Below are positions 1 through 9,280 of a DNA stretch of 35,332 nucleotides, in pieces. The stretch comes from Enterobacteriaceae bacterium B14 (lineage in GTDB: Bacteria > Pseudomonadota > Gammaproteobacteria > Enterobacterales > Enterobacteriaceae), in NCBI GenBank assembly GCA_000307305.1, contig DF158882.1, forward strand, positions 1,724,103-1,759,434. The letters are read 5' to 3'. Within the stretch, counting starts at the first letter, position 1, and each line of letters starts with the position of its first letter. A program made the translations under genes and the position numbers. The notes beneath the pieces are model-generated. The model had not been told where the DNA came from. It worked only from the letters and a program-made list of their open reading frames with translations, and ran no database searches.

Positions 1-28
1 GGCAAAAGCCCTGCGGGCTTTTTTGTGA
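1..28 (+). terminator. Intrinsic terminator of a gene upstream of the window
   Basis: The stem AAAGCCC / GGGCTTT with a TGC loop is followed by a T run. It would end a rightward transcript whose gene lies before the window. Confidence 0.8.
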
Positions 29-50
29 TCTAAATTTATCTTGCGGAGTC

Positions 51-65
51 TGACTAGACTAGTCA
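51..65. repeat. 15-bp perfect palindrome
   Basis: TGACTAG-A-CTAGTCA is a perfect 7-1-7 inverted repeat just after the terminator at 1-28. It could be a protein-binding site. No adjacent gene start links it to a regulator, and nothing else is evident between it and the hairpin at 242. Confidence 0.3.
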
Positions 66-233
66 AACCCAATAATATTAAGCTCTCCACAACATATTGT
101 TTCTGAGATAACTAGAATTATGAAAAATGAAGGCATTAATTTTAGGAATAGGAAACTAACGTAATTAATTTTCTTTGAAAAAACGAGCAGAATAAATCAA
201 CGAGGAAGGATATACATCAACTAACTGCATCAT

Positions 234-273
234 AAAAAACCAGCCAGACCTCATATCTAAAATCAGTCTGGCT
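234..273 (-). terminator. Terminator of the small gene at 290-592
   Basis: Read leftward, the arms AGCCAGAC and GTCTGGCT form a perfect 8-bp stem around a 16-nt loop, followed by GG and a run of T. It lies 17 bp past the stop codon of the small leftward gene and matches its orientation. Confidence 0.75.
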
Positions 274-289
274 ATTAAAACTCAAAAAC

Positions 290-592
290 CTATCTACCCG
301 CTTCTACATTATCTTTCAGCTTATCCAACAACACTGTTCCAATAATACCCGCAGCTTGGGTCAAATAACCTCGGCGCGCAGCATCATCGATTTCACTGAT
401 TGTTCTGATCAGTGCCATTAAGCACTCTGCATCCTGAACTAAAACTCGAGAAGAGTGTGGCGTGCTTTCTGCCAAACCAGATCGAGATATACTACCGATG
501 TCTTTTGTTGAGATATTAGCCAGCTCAGAGTCGTTCTGAGATAAAACGTCTTCTATTTGGAGAGAACTATTGTTAAGCATAGTTAGTGTCAC
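290..592 (-). CDS. Unrecognised small protein (100 aa)
   Basis: I do not recognise this protein. The N-terminal half is polar and rich in Ser and Asn. The second half, about residues 50-95, reads as amphipathic helices with a conserved-looking stretch around AECLMALIRTISEIDD. No signal peptide, membrane segment or metal motif is visible. The start is uncertain: a GTG at 592 has AAGGA very close upstream, and an ATG at 580 gives 96 aa with a longer spacer. A dedicated terminator follows, and an 18-bp palindrome lies just upstream, so it looks like a genuine, regulated single-gene unit rather than a chance ORF. Confidence 0.6.
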   Translation of the reverse strand: MTLTMLNNSSLQIEDVLSQNDSELANISTKDIGSISRSGLAESTPHSSRVLVQDAECLMALIRTISEIDDAARRGYLTQAAGIIGTVLLDKLKDNVEAGR

Positions 593-618
593 CCTTCCTT
601 GTTTAAATTAACAGACGT

Positions 619-636
619 ATCTCAGATAGCTGAGAT
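619..636. promoter_or_regulatory. Palindromic operator candidate upstream of the small gene
   Basis: ATCTCAG-ATAG-CTGAGAT is a perfect 7-4-7 palindrome 27 bp upstream of the GTG start at 592. The position suits a repressor or activator site. The regulator is unknown. Confidence 0.35.
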
Positions 637-798
637 AGTGTCACTCATTGCACAAAACGAACTTCTTGGATGATATCCAAGCTAGATTTAGAACACAACA
701 AACATGCTTGAATGCTGTAATCTTGCTACAAAAAATAAATTTTCATGTCCTAATAAAACTTAGTAAGAAGGCCATAAAAACGCATTATTGCTCTAAAA

Positions 799-1698
799 CT
801 AGACCAAACTCGCTATCAACTGATTAGTCTCACCTTGTAAAAAATGGATAGGAGCGATCTCAATAATCGTATAAGCCCCAGCTTGCTGCTTCATTGTTGC
901 TCTAGCCGCAGAAACCATAAACTGAGAGGTTAACGCCGGATTATTAATCCTCATGGAGTATTCAAATAACTGGTTATGTGTCTCACCTGAGACACCTTTA
1001 TGCGTTAGATGTACGCCATGCCCCATGTCTTTTAACGCATCCACACTTTCGACTTGCTTCACATGGGTTTCGTCAGAAGAGAAATAAGGGTCTGCTTTGA
1101 TGGCCAGCTCAACCACATTAAAATCCATACTGTTATCCAGCTCAACATAAACTAGGCGGCGGTGAATACCTGTACCTAAAGGGACCGTCACTGACAAAGC
1201 ATCTTTAACACCTGCAACACCTTTTGCCGCAACACTGTGGCCCATGCTCATTCCTGGGCCAAAGTTAGTATATGTCGTACCTTTAGGTGCCATTGCCAAC
1301 ATTAATGCACGAACAATGGAGTCAGACCCCGGATCCCATCCTGCCGACACAATCGCAACGCTGTTATGCTCTTTCGCCACTGCATCTAACGTTGTTTTTA
1401 AATCCACGATTTGAGAATGAACATCAAAGCTATCAACGGTATTAATACCTAGCTTCAGGATTTCTTGAGCAACCCCCTTAATCGCGCGGGTAGGTGAGCA
1501 TAACAGTGCCACATCAACATGCCCTAGCTGCTCGATAGAATCGACAACATTATAAGGTGAGAGCTCTAAAGGAAGCTGAGTGACATCACGTCTAACAACA
1601 CCCGCGATTTCAAAGTCATCTGCTGCATTGAGTGCTTCCAATGCAAACTTGCCAATATTGCCATAGCCCACGACTGCTGCTCTGATTTTTGGGGACAT
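799..1698 (-). CDS. ddh: meso-Diaminopimelate D-dehydrogenase
   Basis: The 299-aa protein has an N-terminal Rossmann motif (GYGNIG, residues 11-16) and the general sequence of NADP-dependent meso-DAP dehydrogenases. These interconvert L-2-amino-6-oxopimelate (as tetrahydrodipicolinate) and meso-DAP, a one-step bypass of the succinylated branch of lysine and peptidoglycan biosynthesis. An in-frame start 12 codons upstream is possible, but the ATG at 1698 has AAGGAG at ideal spacing and begins the conserved sequence, so I chose it. The gene stands alone, while lysA, which uses its product, lies 20 kb away. Its presence is unusual for an enteric, which would normally rely on the DapD/DapC/DapE/DapF route. 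The catalytic direction in this cell is not evident from sequence. Confidence 0.85.
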   Translation of the reverse strand: MSPKIRAAVVGYGNIGKFALEALNAADDFEIAGVVRRDVTQLPLELSPYNVVDSIEQLGHVDVALLCSPTRAIKGVAQEILKLGINTVDSFDVHSQIVDLKTTLDAVAKEHNSVAIVSAGWDPGSDSIVRALMLAMAPKGTTYTNFGPGMSMGHSVAAKGVAGVKDALSVTVPLGTGIHRRLVYVELDNSMDFNVVELAIKADPYFSSDETHVKQVESVDALKDMGHGVHLTHKGVSGETHNQLFEYSMRINNPALTSQFMVSAARATMKQQAGAYTIIEIAPIHFLQGETNQLIASLV

Positions 1699-2019
1699 AT
1701 TCAACTCCTTTTTTGTATGTAAGTACAAGTTCATCTCTTCTTGAGAATGACATCACACTAAATAAATAGTCATTATTATCAGTGTAATATGACAGAAGTA
1801 CTTAAAAAGAAAAAGAGTAATAGAAAGCCCACCCAATAATGCTTGAAATCGTATCAAGAGAAAGTATTTGATGTAATGCAAAAAAATAGGATGAAAGTAC
1901 CTTGAGGATGAAATAGATAATTGCCTTTCTAATCTATTAGCCCATATCTAAACCATGTACAATGAGTGGTCTCTCCCTTCTTAATGTTCGTTACACCTGA
2001 TTAAATACTAGGATTTTTA
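1699..2019. other. Intergenic region between divergent ddh and MATE genes
   Basis: This 321-bp AT-rich spacer must hold promoters for both divergent genes. I see a long imperfect inverted repeat (ATCACACT near 1751, AGTGTAAT near 1782) upstream of ddh and a good Shine-Dalgarno (AGGA) before the MATE start. No promoter pair with convincing -35 and -10 boxes stood out, and no ORF or RNA gene was recognised. Confidence 0.5.
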
Positions 2020-3360
2020 ATGCATCATTCCGATGTCACTCAGCGCTCGCTTTTTTCACTGAGTTGGCCGATTTTTATTGATATTTTTCTGCACCTTGCA
2101 ACCCTTCTAATCAATACTTATATGATTAGCCGGGTTTCCACAGCTTATCTGGCTGCGATGGGCGTCGGAAATCAGGTCTTTGACTTGTGTATTACCATTT
2201 TTAGCTTTATTAGCGTGGGATGTAGCGTTGTTATTGCCCAGTATCTTGGAGCTGGGAATGCGGAGCAAGCCAAAAAAGCCATACATATCTCTATCGCCTT
2301 TAACTTTGTATTGGGCTTAATTTGCGCCCTACTGACGATCTTTTTCGGCTATAAAGTGTTGATACTGATGAATATGCCCGAGCATCTGATGGCTGATGGT
2401 TTCGGATATCTGCATATTCTTGGCATTTGCCTGATTCCAGAAGCATTATCGCTCATATTAGCAGCCTGCCTGCGTGTTCATGGCAAATCCAAGGCTGCGA
2501 TGTACGTCACTCTGATCGTCAACATCATTACCATCTTCGGTAATATGATTGTGCTCTATGGTTTTTGGGGAATGCCACAGTTCGGGCTGATCGGTGTTGC
2601 ATGGTCGACAGTATTTGGCCGTTTAGTCAGTGTCGTTTTACTCGCTTGCTTACTGAGCTATGGGCTGAGAATCAAATTTAACGTAAGGGATTTTTTCTTC
2701 TGGTCAAAAGATCTGCTGGGCAAGATCTTGCACATCGGCTTGCCTGCAGCAGGTGAGAATATGGTGTGGATTCTGCAATACATGACCGCATTGGCCTTTA
2801 TTGGGCTGATGGGCGAAACAGCGCTTGCTGCACAGACACTCTATTTCCAGATATCTCTGTTTGTCATGCTATTTGGGATATCGGTCAGTATTGGTAATGA
2901 GATTATGGTAGGACATCTGGTAGGAGCTAAGCGCTTTACGGAAGCATTTTATAAAACGTTCCACAGTCTAAAACTAGGTGTTGGGGTAACCGTTGTGGTT
3001 GTTGTCATTTTTTGGCTACTTAACGATGACATGCTGCACTTCCTGTCGAAAGACGATGCCATTATAAAAATGCTGCTACCAATGTTCCTACTTTCTGTAT
3101 TTCTGGAACCAGGTAGAACAATTAATATCGTGATGGTAAACGCCTTACGCGCCTCAGGTGATGCACGCTTTCCTCTTTATACTGCGATGTTTTTCATGTG
3201 GTGTGTCTCCATCCCTATCGGCTATTTCTTAGGAGTGAAGATGGAGATGGGAATTCTAGGGATTTGGATCGGCTTTTTCTGTGATGAGTGGCTTCGTGGT
3301 TTAACCAATGCCTATCGCTGGAAGTCGAAAAAGTGGCAGACTAAACGCTTGAGTATATAA
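2020..3360 (+). CDS. MATE family multidrug/Na+ antiporter-like efflux protein
   Basis: The 446-aa protein has about 12 hydrophobic segments. It shows the duplicated six-helix layout of the MATE family (MatE repeats at about 10-200 and 235-420). Typical signatures include the N-terminal WPIFID segment, AAMGVGNQVF around residue 45, and a second-half counterpart around residues 245-300. Such proteins sit in the inner membrane and export cationic drugs or metabolites using Na+ or H+ gradients. The substrate cannot be read from sequence. The start is supported by AGGA 6 nt upstream. A strong hairpin ends the gene. It borders the phage tail locus, so it marks the chromosomal side of that insertion. 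Confidence 0.85.
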   Translation: MHHSDVTQRSLFSLSWPIFIDIFLHLATLLINTYMISRVSTAYLAAMGVGNQVFDLCITIFSFISVGCSVVIAQYLGAGNAEQAKKAIHISIAFNFVLGLICALLTIFFGYKVLILMNMPEHLMADGFGYLHILGICLIPEALSLILAACLRVHGKSKAAMYVTLIVNIITIFGNMIVLYGFWGMPQFGLIGVAWSTVFGRLVSVVLLACLLSYGLRIKFNVRDFFFWSKDLLGKILHIGLPAAGENMVWILQYMTALAFIGLMGETALAAQTLYFQISLFVMLFGISVSIGNEIMVGHLVGAKRFTEAFYKTFHSLKLGVGVTVVVVVIFWLLNDDMLHFLSKDDAIIKMLLPMFLLSVFLEPGRTINIVMVNALRASGDARFPLYTAMFFMWCVSIPIGYFLGVKMEMGILGIWIGFFCDEWLRGLTNAYRWKSKKWQTKRLSI

Positions 3361-3372
3361 GTTGAGTCTCAG

Positions 3373-3400
3373 AGGCACTCTATATCGACAGAGTGCCTTT
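3373..3400 (+). terminator. Terminator after the MATE gene
   Basis: AGGCACTCT and AGAGTGCCT form a perfect 9-bp stem with an 8-nt loop, followed by TTTG. The T tract is short, but the hairpin is strong and well placed. Confidence 0.65.
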
Positions 3401-3433
3401 GAATAATATTATTCTATTGAGGTTAATTTAAAA

Positions 3434-4930
3434 CTATTCGATTGGCTCAGAAAGAGGTTCTTCGGCCTCCGGCATAGCTAGACGCAAATCAATCCAGCGC
3501 CCTTCTGGGATGTCGACAGGCTCACCAGCAACACATTTCCCGTTATCAAATTCTGGCGTAAATGTTTTCACTGTAATAACGCCAGCATCATCTTGTTCAT
3601 ACTCGACAAATACCTTTTTATTGCCGTTCGCATCATTAGGCGTTTCGATATACCAACCTGATTTAGCAAAACCGAGAGAGCCTGATACACGATAAATACC
3701 GATGTCTATACGCTCTGCGGTGACACCTTTGGCTTCGCTATTGATTGCACATGAGCCATCAATAGTCATATTATCCTCAGCATAAACCTCCAAAGCCCCA
3801 TGCTGCATCTTATTGAATAAACGGCAAATTGGAGAAGCCCGTTTAATAAAACCGTTTGCATCTACCGTCGTATTGCCCTGCGACCAAACACGGTATCCTT
3901 TCTCATAAAGAGGGGCTAAGACATTTGCGATAGAATCTAACGTGATTGCAGTATTTGTTTGATAGTTATGAATTCGAACTTGAGGCGAAGTAGAGGATTT
4001 TCCAACATACCACATCTTTTCGCCATTACATTGGCCAAGTAAATAAACAGATGTTTTATCCGGATCACCACCACTATCTAGAGCAAGAGGAACGCTGTTC
4101 CTAACCAATGTCCAAAGCCCATTGTACGTCCCTCCCTTCTGACTAATAGCATCAACATCGTTATATGAGGGTTTATATCCTGTATGATATAAATGGAACC
4201 AAGGACCAGTAACATCGTTAACAATACTTCGAACACCAATACTTGTCGTGGTATGTGCTGAATTCGCGAGTTGAAATCCATATTTGCCAGATGGATGGCC
4301 AAACATATTTAAATATGTGCCATTACCCGCAAAGCTATCGGTTACACCATTATCTCCTGCATATGCATAATAGATTGAATTAACGCGATAATCTGAAAGA
4401 TTACCTCTCGAAATACCAATGTTTGATGAGTTAGTCCCCAACCCAAATGCCCCAACCTCCATCACCTGCCCAGCCGAAGTCCCCACATCACGAGTAGCAG
4501 CACTCTTTAACTTTAAAATAGCTGCGGTTACTTCCGACATCGATTTCACAGTCACCACAGAACCATCGGGTGCGGTCAGCTTTACATCGCCTTTGCCTGT
4601 CAATATTTTCTGCCAACCCAGCATCTGCTCTTGATAATAAGCGAGCTGTGACGCGAGTTGATTTGCAAAAGAGGATGTACTATTTGTCTCAGCAACAATA
4701 ATTCCATAAGGGGTATTATCAAATGCCTTTGTAATATTACGACTCAAGGTTAATTGGGTTGCGCTATCTACTTTAATAATCTGATAAAGATCGACACTGC
4801 CAACACCGGGAACAACTAAAATAGAACCAAAACCAATACCATTTTTTGCATCGCTCCATTGCGAACCAATACCAGTAACAATAGACGCGTTTAACTTACC
4901 GGTTATATTACCGGCTTCATACATTGACAT
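3434..4930 (-). CDS. Phage tail fibre protein, probable receptor-binding fibre
   Basis: The 498-aa protein has a tail fibre layout. Residues 1-90 form a structured N-terminal module that also occurs at the start of many lambdoid side or tip fibres. Helical residues around 95-145 carry a short LKLKSAATRDVG element typical of fibre necks. A long beta-rich Gly/Asn/Thr body follows. The C-terminal domain, about 345-490, begins with GYRVWSQGNTTVDANG, a motif I associate with fibre tips. It is the last gene of the leftward tail operon, where host-range genes usually lie. AAGGA stands 6 nt before the ATG. Its target is probably a surface glycan or protein of related bacteria, which is inferred. It ends shortly before the MATE terminator. 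Confidence 0.8.
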   Translation of the reverse strand: MSMYEAGNITGKLNASIVTGIGSQWSDAKNGIGFGSILVVPGVGSVDLYQIIKVDSATQLTLSRNITKAFDNTPYGIIVAETNSTSSFANQLASQLAYYQEQMLGWQKILTGKGDVKLTAPDGSVVTVKSMSEVTAAILKLKSAATRDVGTSAGQVMEVGAFGLGTNSSNIGISRGNLSDYRVNSIYYAYAGDNGVTDSFAGNGTYLNMFGHPSGKYGFQLANSAHTTTSIGVRSIVNDVTGPWFHLYHTGYKPSYNDVDAISQKGGTYNGLWTLVRNSVPLALDSGGDPDKTSVYLLGQCNGEKMWYVGKSSTSPQVRIHNYQTNTAITLDSIANVLAPLYEKGYRVWSQGNTTVDANGFIKRASPICRLFNKMQHGALEVYAEDNMTIDGSCAINSEAKGVTAERIDIGIYRVSGSLGFAKSGWYIETPNDANGNKKVFVEYEQDDAGVITVKTFTPEFDNGKCVAGEPVDIPEGRWIDLRLAMPEAEEPLSEPIE

Positions 4931-4987
4931 AGGGAGTCCTTAATTAAATTTAAATTATTTAAAAGCGAAAACTAGAGGAAATATAAA

Positions 4988-5176
4988 TTAGATTTTCTTA
5001 ATACGATTCTTAGTTATTTCTATATTTTCAATCCAATCAGTCACCTTCTCAGGAAGTGCTTCCCCATTATCTTTTAAATACTTTGCCATCTCATAGAGAG
5101 CATCAAGCTGATCGCCAATAGGCATATAATTTTTACGGCGCTCATCGGCGTAGTCTTTCTTAATTACTATTTTCAT
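4988..5176 (-). CDS. Small phage tail-associated protein (62 aa)
   Basis: The sequence contains the pattern Y..ERRKNYMPIGDQLDALYE. This pattern recurs in short phage proteins and tail-fibre-linked proteins encoded next to fibres, often with the wording YP-IGDQLD. The start overlaps the stop of the preceding gene (ATGA), so it is probably translationally coupled. It lies between J and the fibre gene. A role in fibre attachment or assembly is plausible but unproven. Confidence 0.65.
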   Translation of the reverse strand: MKIVIKKDYADERRKNYMPIGDQLDALYEMAKYLKDNGEALPEKVTDWIENIEITKNRIKKI

Positions 5177-5532
5177 GCTGTCACCGTTAGCTCAACGAGT
5201 TTAAAAGGGAAAAGGTCTATCTTGATCGTATAAGACCCTGCATGTATGAAACTTAGCTCTATGTTCGAACCATCAGATTCATACTGCTCATTATCGATAC
5301 GGATAGATGCACCTTGTGGAACACCTTTTAAAATACCATCGGTATAACTTACATCCAGTATTGGTTTCTTTACCATAACGCCATCTTTTAGATAATATTC
5401 TCTATTATCATAATCACCTTCATATTTTATTAATCCAGTAAAAGAGGCTGTTAATTCAGCATTCTCTTCAGAGCACTCAGCATATTGAATAATTCGCCCA
5501 TTTGGATCACAAAAGGTATATTTCTTCATCAT
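5173..5532 (-). CDS. Small tail protein downstream of J
   Basis: The 119-aa beta-rich protein has no signal peptide. Its N-terminus reads MMKKYTFCDPNGRIIQYAEC and its C-terminus resembles a small immunoglobulin-like or carbohydrate-binding fold (SIRIDNEQY ... GSYTIKIDLFPFKLVELTV). The ATG at 5532 overlaps the J stop codon as ATGA, indicating coupling; an in-frame upstream start is weaker. Proteins of this size often sit between J and the side fibre in lambdoid tails. They may act as fibre adaptors, but I cannot assign a named family. Confidence 0.6.
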   Translation of the reverse strand: MMKKYTFCDPNGRIIQYAECSEENAELTASFTGLIKYEGDYDNREYYLKDGVMVKKPILDVSYTDGILKGVPQGASIRIDNEQYESDGSNIELSFIHAGSYTIKIDLFPFKLVELTVTA

Positions 5533-8500
5533 CGCATTGCTCCCCACACTGCCATATTGACTGAACCTAACAAAACACCACCGCCATATCCTATCCATTC
5601 GGCAGTAAACGTGTGTTGTCCTGCAGGAAGTCGTAGGCTACACATCATCACAGGGGAGTCATTGGCTACACCTGCACCAAAATCTGCAACTCTCTTACCA
5701 TCGACATTAATATAAGCAGCTGTATGCGTGTTGGAATTTGCATAACTTTGCCTCAGAGCACAAATAATAATGACTGTTGTAGCATATGGGTAATTAGCTG
5801 TACCTCTTACTGCCTCAAAAATACCCGTACCACCTTGTTTCCCATCTTTCCATGAAAACACACTTGGAATAATAACGGCATTCTCACCGATCTTTAATGT
5901 TCCAATCTGAGCATCACCAATCTTTGCACTGGTAATGGCTGCATTCTCTATCTTGGCACTATTAATTGAGCCATTAACAATTTTGGCATTAGTAATAGAA
6001 GCATCTGCTATTTTTGCGCTGGTTATTGAACCTGCTTTAATAAATGCATCATTAATAAATGTCTGGCCGCTATCAATAGCAAAAGGAACTGCCTTACTTC
6101 CTGATTTAAGATCCAAGAAAGCAAATCTATCTGCAGTAAAAAGGACCTGAGACTGCATGCCACTCGGTGTATTTTCTACGCCAATTCCCATTCCCGCAGC
6201 ATATTTAACACCATTATTTGTTACACCTACTTTTATATTGTAAGACGCAGAAACCTTACCATTTAATTCATTAATAGATTGTTTAGTGACGTTGATCTCA
6301 GACTTAACTTCTTTCAATCCATTACCAACCGATGTGCTTAATGCATCAACCTTACTAACCATCACGGCATTGTTGTTCGCAACGGTTTGATTGGTAGATG
6401 TAATCTTCCCACTATTTTCTTTATATTTAGCATCCAGTTGCTCAATAGATAACGCACTGGCTGATTCATTATCCGCTACCGTTTTTTGTAACGAGTTTAC
6501 CGTCGACTCAGCTTTATCTATTTGGCTTTTAAGCTGAGTGACTGTAAGGGCAATAGCTTCATCCTTCTTTGCTACTGTTTGAGCTAAATCCACCAACGTC
6601 GCATTCGTTTTATCTGTTTTGCTGTTCAACTCCTGCATAACTATTGCTGTCGCTTGTTCGCCATCTGCAATAATCTCTCTAACATTCAGAATAGAGGCTT
6701 CAGTATCGCCAAACTGAGTACGCCAGCGTTTCCCCTCCAAGTCATTCGCTAACGCATTATGAATAATGGCTGTTGCAGCTTCATGCACATTTTCATTTAC
6801 TTTACTCACATCCTCCAACAGCGTTTTACCCAGTTCTGAACTAACGACTTCACCTGCAATGACATCCAAAATTTCACCGGCATCGCTGCTAGTTTCCGCC
6901 GATGTACTGATAAACACGGATTTCCCATAGGCATTCACAGAACGAACATAATAATAGTAAGTTTTGCCATGCTTGAGGCGATCATGGATAAAATAGCTGC
7001 TCGTCACTAGCTTAGTGGCCATTGACTCAATCTGGCCTGATGCCAACTCTTTCTCCGCAAACCAGAACTCAAACAGTGTACTGAACGGTACTGTGCCGGA
7101 AAAATGAGGCCGTAGAGTAATGCGCCCCACTCCCGATGTGGTTTCGATATATGCCGGTGGCGCAGGAGGATTCATTGTGAAATCAACTATCGTCTCTTCG
7201 CCCAAACGCCCATCATTGCTACGGCAGCGTACAGAGAGCTGATAATCATCCATTTCCAGCCCACTAAGCAGAAACTCAGTGTCAGACGTATTCTCTCTAA
7301 GAACAATCGCACCTTTGCGCATCAGTTTTACATCAAAGCTAACCCGCAGATTGACCGTTGGCGTAGTCCAGTGTGCTCTGGCCTGTATTTTTTCACTCTC
7401 TGGTGTCGGCTCAATAATTAAGTGCTCAACAGGGGGAAGTGAACCTTGGTGCGTAGTACCCGGTTTAGGCTCGAACTTAATGCCGTTCTCAATCGCGGCC
7501 TCTTTCTCCGGCACATGCTGTAACGCATTAATGCTATAGGTACCATCATCGTTTTCTGCAATTGATAGCGCCCGAAATAAGCGAGGTTTTATCGATGCAG
7601 TAGAGAGCGTCCAGATGCTCCAAGGCTCCAACCCTTTCACTGCACTAACTAAAACCTTATTGGGGGCAGACTGGCTAATGATACTTACCCTGGCAGGTTT
7701 ACCTTCTTCATCGATGTAACCTAAGAATGCCTGTTGCCCAGTAGAAATGCTTACCTCTCTATCGAGAGTAATTACATTGTCTTCCACATCTTCGATACGC
7801 CCACCAATACGTGAGCCTGCATAATTATTATCTGCAATTTCTATGATATCGCCGGGGAGATGCTTAATGCCTTCCCGTCCAACCTTAAAGCTAACCGACT
7901 GTTTTTCTAAGCGTTCTGTTTCCAAGACCCAACGCCCTGTACGATAAGCTTGCCCACGGGAAGTACATCCAAACGCATCAATTTCACTAACATTTAGCCC
8001 ATATCGAGCAATCATGTCATCGTCAGCGACATATTCCGTTGCCGTTTCCCAACCATTATCTGGATCGATATAGCGAACATGAATCGCCGTGTGTCGAGCT
8101 TTTTGAGCGCTGGATTGGTAGGTGAACTCACCATCGGCTACGTTAGCATTGGTATAACGCCATATGGGATCGGCTGGACGATCCTGAATACAGGTCATCT
8201 GTAAACCATCCCACACAGGCATCGCTCTGAAAACAGAGGTAAGGTCGTTGATTAAATCATAGGCCTGACGTCTATCGGTGATGTAACAGTTACACGTCAT
8301 GCGAGGTTCTTTGCCACCGAAACCATCGTCGATAATCTGGTCGCAATATTGCCCGATAACGTACATAGTCCATTTATCACAGCCAAAAGAGCCGATGCGT
8401 TTCCCTAAACCATAGCGGTCATTCATCACCAGATCGTAGAAGATCCACGCAGGGTTATTACTCCAAGCAATTTTGAATGTTCCATCCCAAATACCGCTAT

Positions 8501-9263
8501 AGGTTCGGGTTTCTGGCGTGTAGTTTGATGGCACTTTGAGCATCAAACCGCGGACGAGATAGTTGCGCTTCGGCACGCCCTGAAACTGAGTCGAGTCAAA
8601 GCGTAACCCCACCAGCGCAGTATTGGGGTAGCTCAGTTTGGCATCAATGATCTCCGTATAACTTGACCACAATGTCTTATTCTCTAACTGAGAAGAGGTG
8701 CTATCTGCCGTGACTCTGGTGACACGAATGTTAAAAGGTACTTTCGGTAAGTGAGTCAGGAAGATAGAGCGCAGATACTGAGAACGTGTCTTACCTGAAA
8801 TGGTCACGGTCTGAGCCGTTTGCCAGTTACTTCCCGTACCTATTTGTACATCAAGATCAACGCTGGTTTCATACACATCACCATTGCTATTTTGTTCAAA
8901 CAACCCAGCAGTACCAAGAGTGACGCGCACACGATCGATATCGGGATCGGTAATAGTGCGAACCAACGGCGTCCCATGTTTTACTTCTAACGAGACAGGA
9001 ACTTCATTCTCCGTAGAGGGGAAACCCTCTAAGCAGGGCTGATCTTGGGCACCCGATAGCCATTGTGCTGTTACGCCGGAGAAGTTATTGGAGTCATCCT
9101 CATTTTTTACAGGTGTATCGTTCAAATACACGCCTTTTAAACCACCGACAGGCCCTTCAATTTGCCCTTCACACAGCAAATCAATAATGGAGAGTTCCTG
9201 GCTTGATTTTAAATTATCAGGCTGCTCTTTTGGGGTTTTTGCACTACCACCGCCTTTACCCAT
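5529..9263 (-). CDS. J: Tail tip / host-specificity protein J
   Basis: The 1244-aa protein begins like lambda gpJ: a glycine/lysine-rich start, then DNLKS.QELSIIDLLCEGQIEGP. J forms the central tip hub and receptor-binding spike of siphovirus tails. Residues 1 to about 600 form the hub. About 620-830 contain fibronectin-III-like modules (around PPVEHLIIEPTPES and PPAPPAYIETTSG). Residues about 880-1010 are a long coiled coil. Then come decapeptide-like repeats of the type SITSAKIADA / SITNAKIVNG / SINSAKIENA, which suggest a beta-helical stalk. A roughly 100-residue C-terminal domain is the likely receptor binder. GAGG precedes the ATG. A terminator sits directly upstream, so J expression should depend on readthrough. 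Confidence 0.92.
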   Translation of the reverse strand: MGKGGGSAKTPKEQPDNLKSSQELSIIDLLCEGQIEGPVGGLKGVYLNDTPVKNEDDSNNFSGVTAQWLSGAQDQPCLEGFPSTENEVPVSLEVKHGTPLVRTITDPDIDRVRVTLGTAGLFEQNSNGDVYETSVDLDVQIGTGSNWQTAQTVTISGKTRSQYLRSIFLTHLPKVPFNIRVTRVTADSTSSQLENKTLWSSYTEIIDAKLSYPNTALVGLRFDSTQFQGVPKRNYLVRGLMLKVPSNYTPETRTYSGIWDGTFKIAWSNNPAWIFYDLVMNDRYGLGKRIGSFGCDKWTMYVIGQYCDQIIDDGFGGKEPRMTCNCYITDRRQAYDLINDLTSVFRAMPVWDGLQMTCIQDRPADPIWRYTNANVADGEFTYQSSAQKARHTAIHVRYIDPDNGWETATEYVADDDMIARYGLNVSEIDAFGCTSRGQAYRTGRWVLETERLEKQSVSFKVGREGIKHLPGDIIEIADNNYAGSRIGGRIEDVEDNVITLDREVSISTGQQAFLGYIDEEGKPARVSIISQSAPNKVLVSAVKGLEPWSIWTLSTASIKPRLFRALSIAENDDGTYSINALQHVPEKEAAIENGIKFEPKPGTTHQGSLPPVEHLIIEPTPESEKIQARAHWTTPTVNLRVSFDVKLMRKGAIVLRENTSDTEFLLSGLEMDDYQLSVRCRSNDGRLGEETIVDFTMNPPAPPAYIETTSGVGRITLRPHFSGTVPFSTLFEFWFAEKELASGQIESMATKLVTSSYFIHDRLKHGKTYYYYVRSVNAYGKSVFISTSAETSSDAGEILDVIAGEVVSSELGKTLLEDVSKVNENVHEAATAIIHNALANDLEGKRWRTQFGDTEASILNVREIIADGEQATAIVMQELNSKTDKTNATLVDLAQTVAKKDEAIALTVTQLKSQIDKAESTVNSLQKTVADNESASALSIEQLDAKYKENSGKITSTNQTVANNNAVMVSKVDALSTSVGNGLKEVKSEINVTKQSINELNGKVSASYNIKVGVTNNGVKYAAGMGIGVENTPSGMQSQVLFTADRFAFLDLKSGSKAVPFAIDSGQTFINDAFIKAGSITSAKIADASITNAKIVNGSINSAKIENAAITSAKIGDAQIGTLKIGENAVIIPSVFSWKDGKQGGTGIFEAVRGTANYPYATTVIIICALRQSYANSNTHTAAYINVDGKRVADFGAGVANDSPVMMCSLRLPAGQHTFTAEWIGYGGGVLLGSVNMAVWGAMR

Positions 9264-9280
9264 AATTACCTCGCATATAG

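Noticed and set aside
3361-3433. Attachment site between the MATE gene and the tail locus
   Set aside because: I found no matching direct repeat near the other end of the locus, no tRNA gene and no integrase.
4078-4302. 74-codon leftward ORF inside the tail fibre gene
   Set aside because: Out-of-frame shadow of a continuous fibre reading frame, without a ribosome-binding site.
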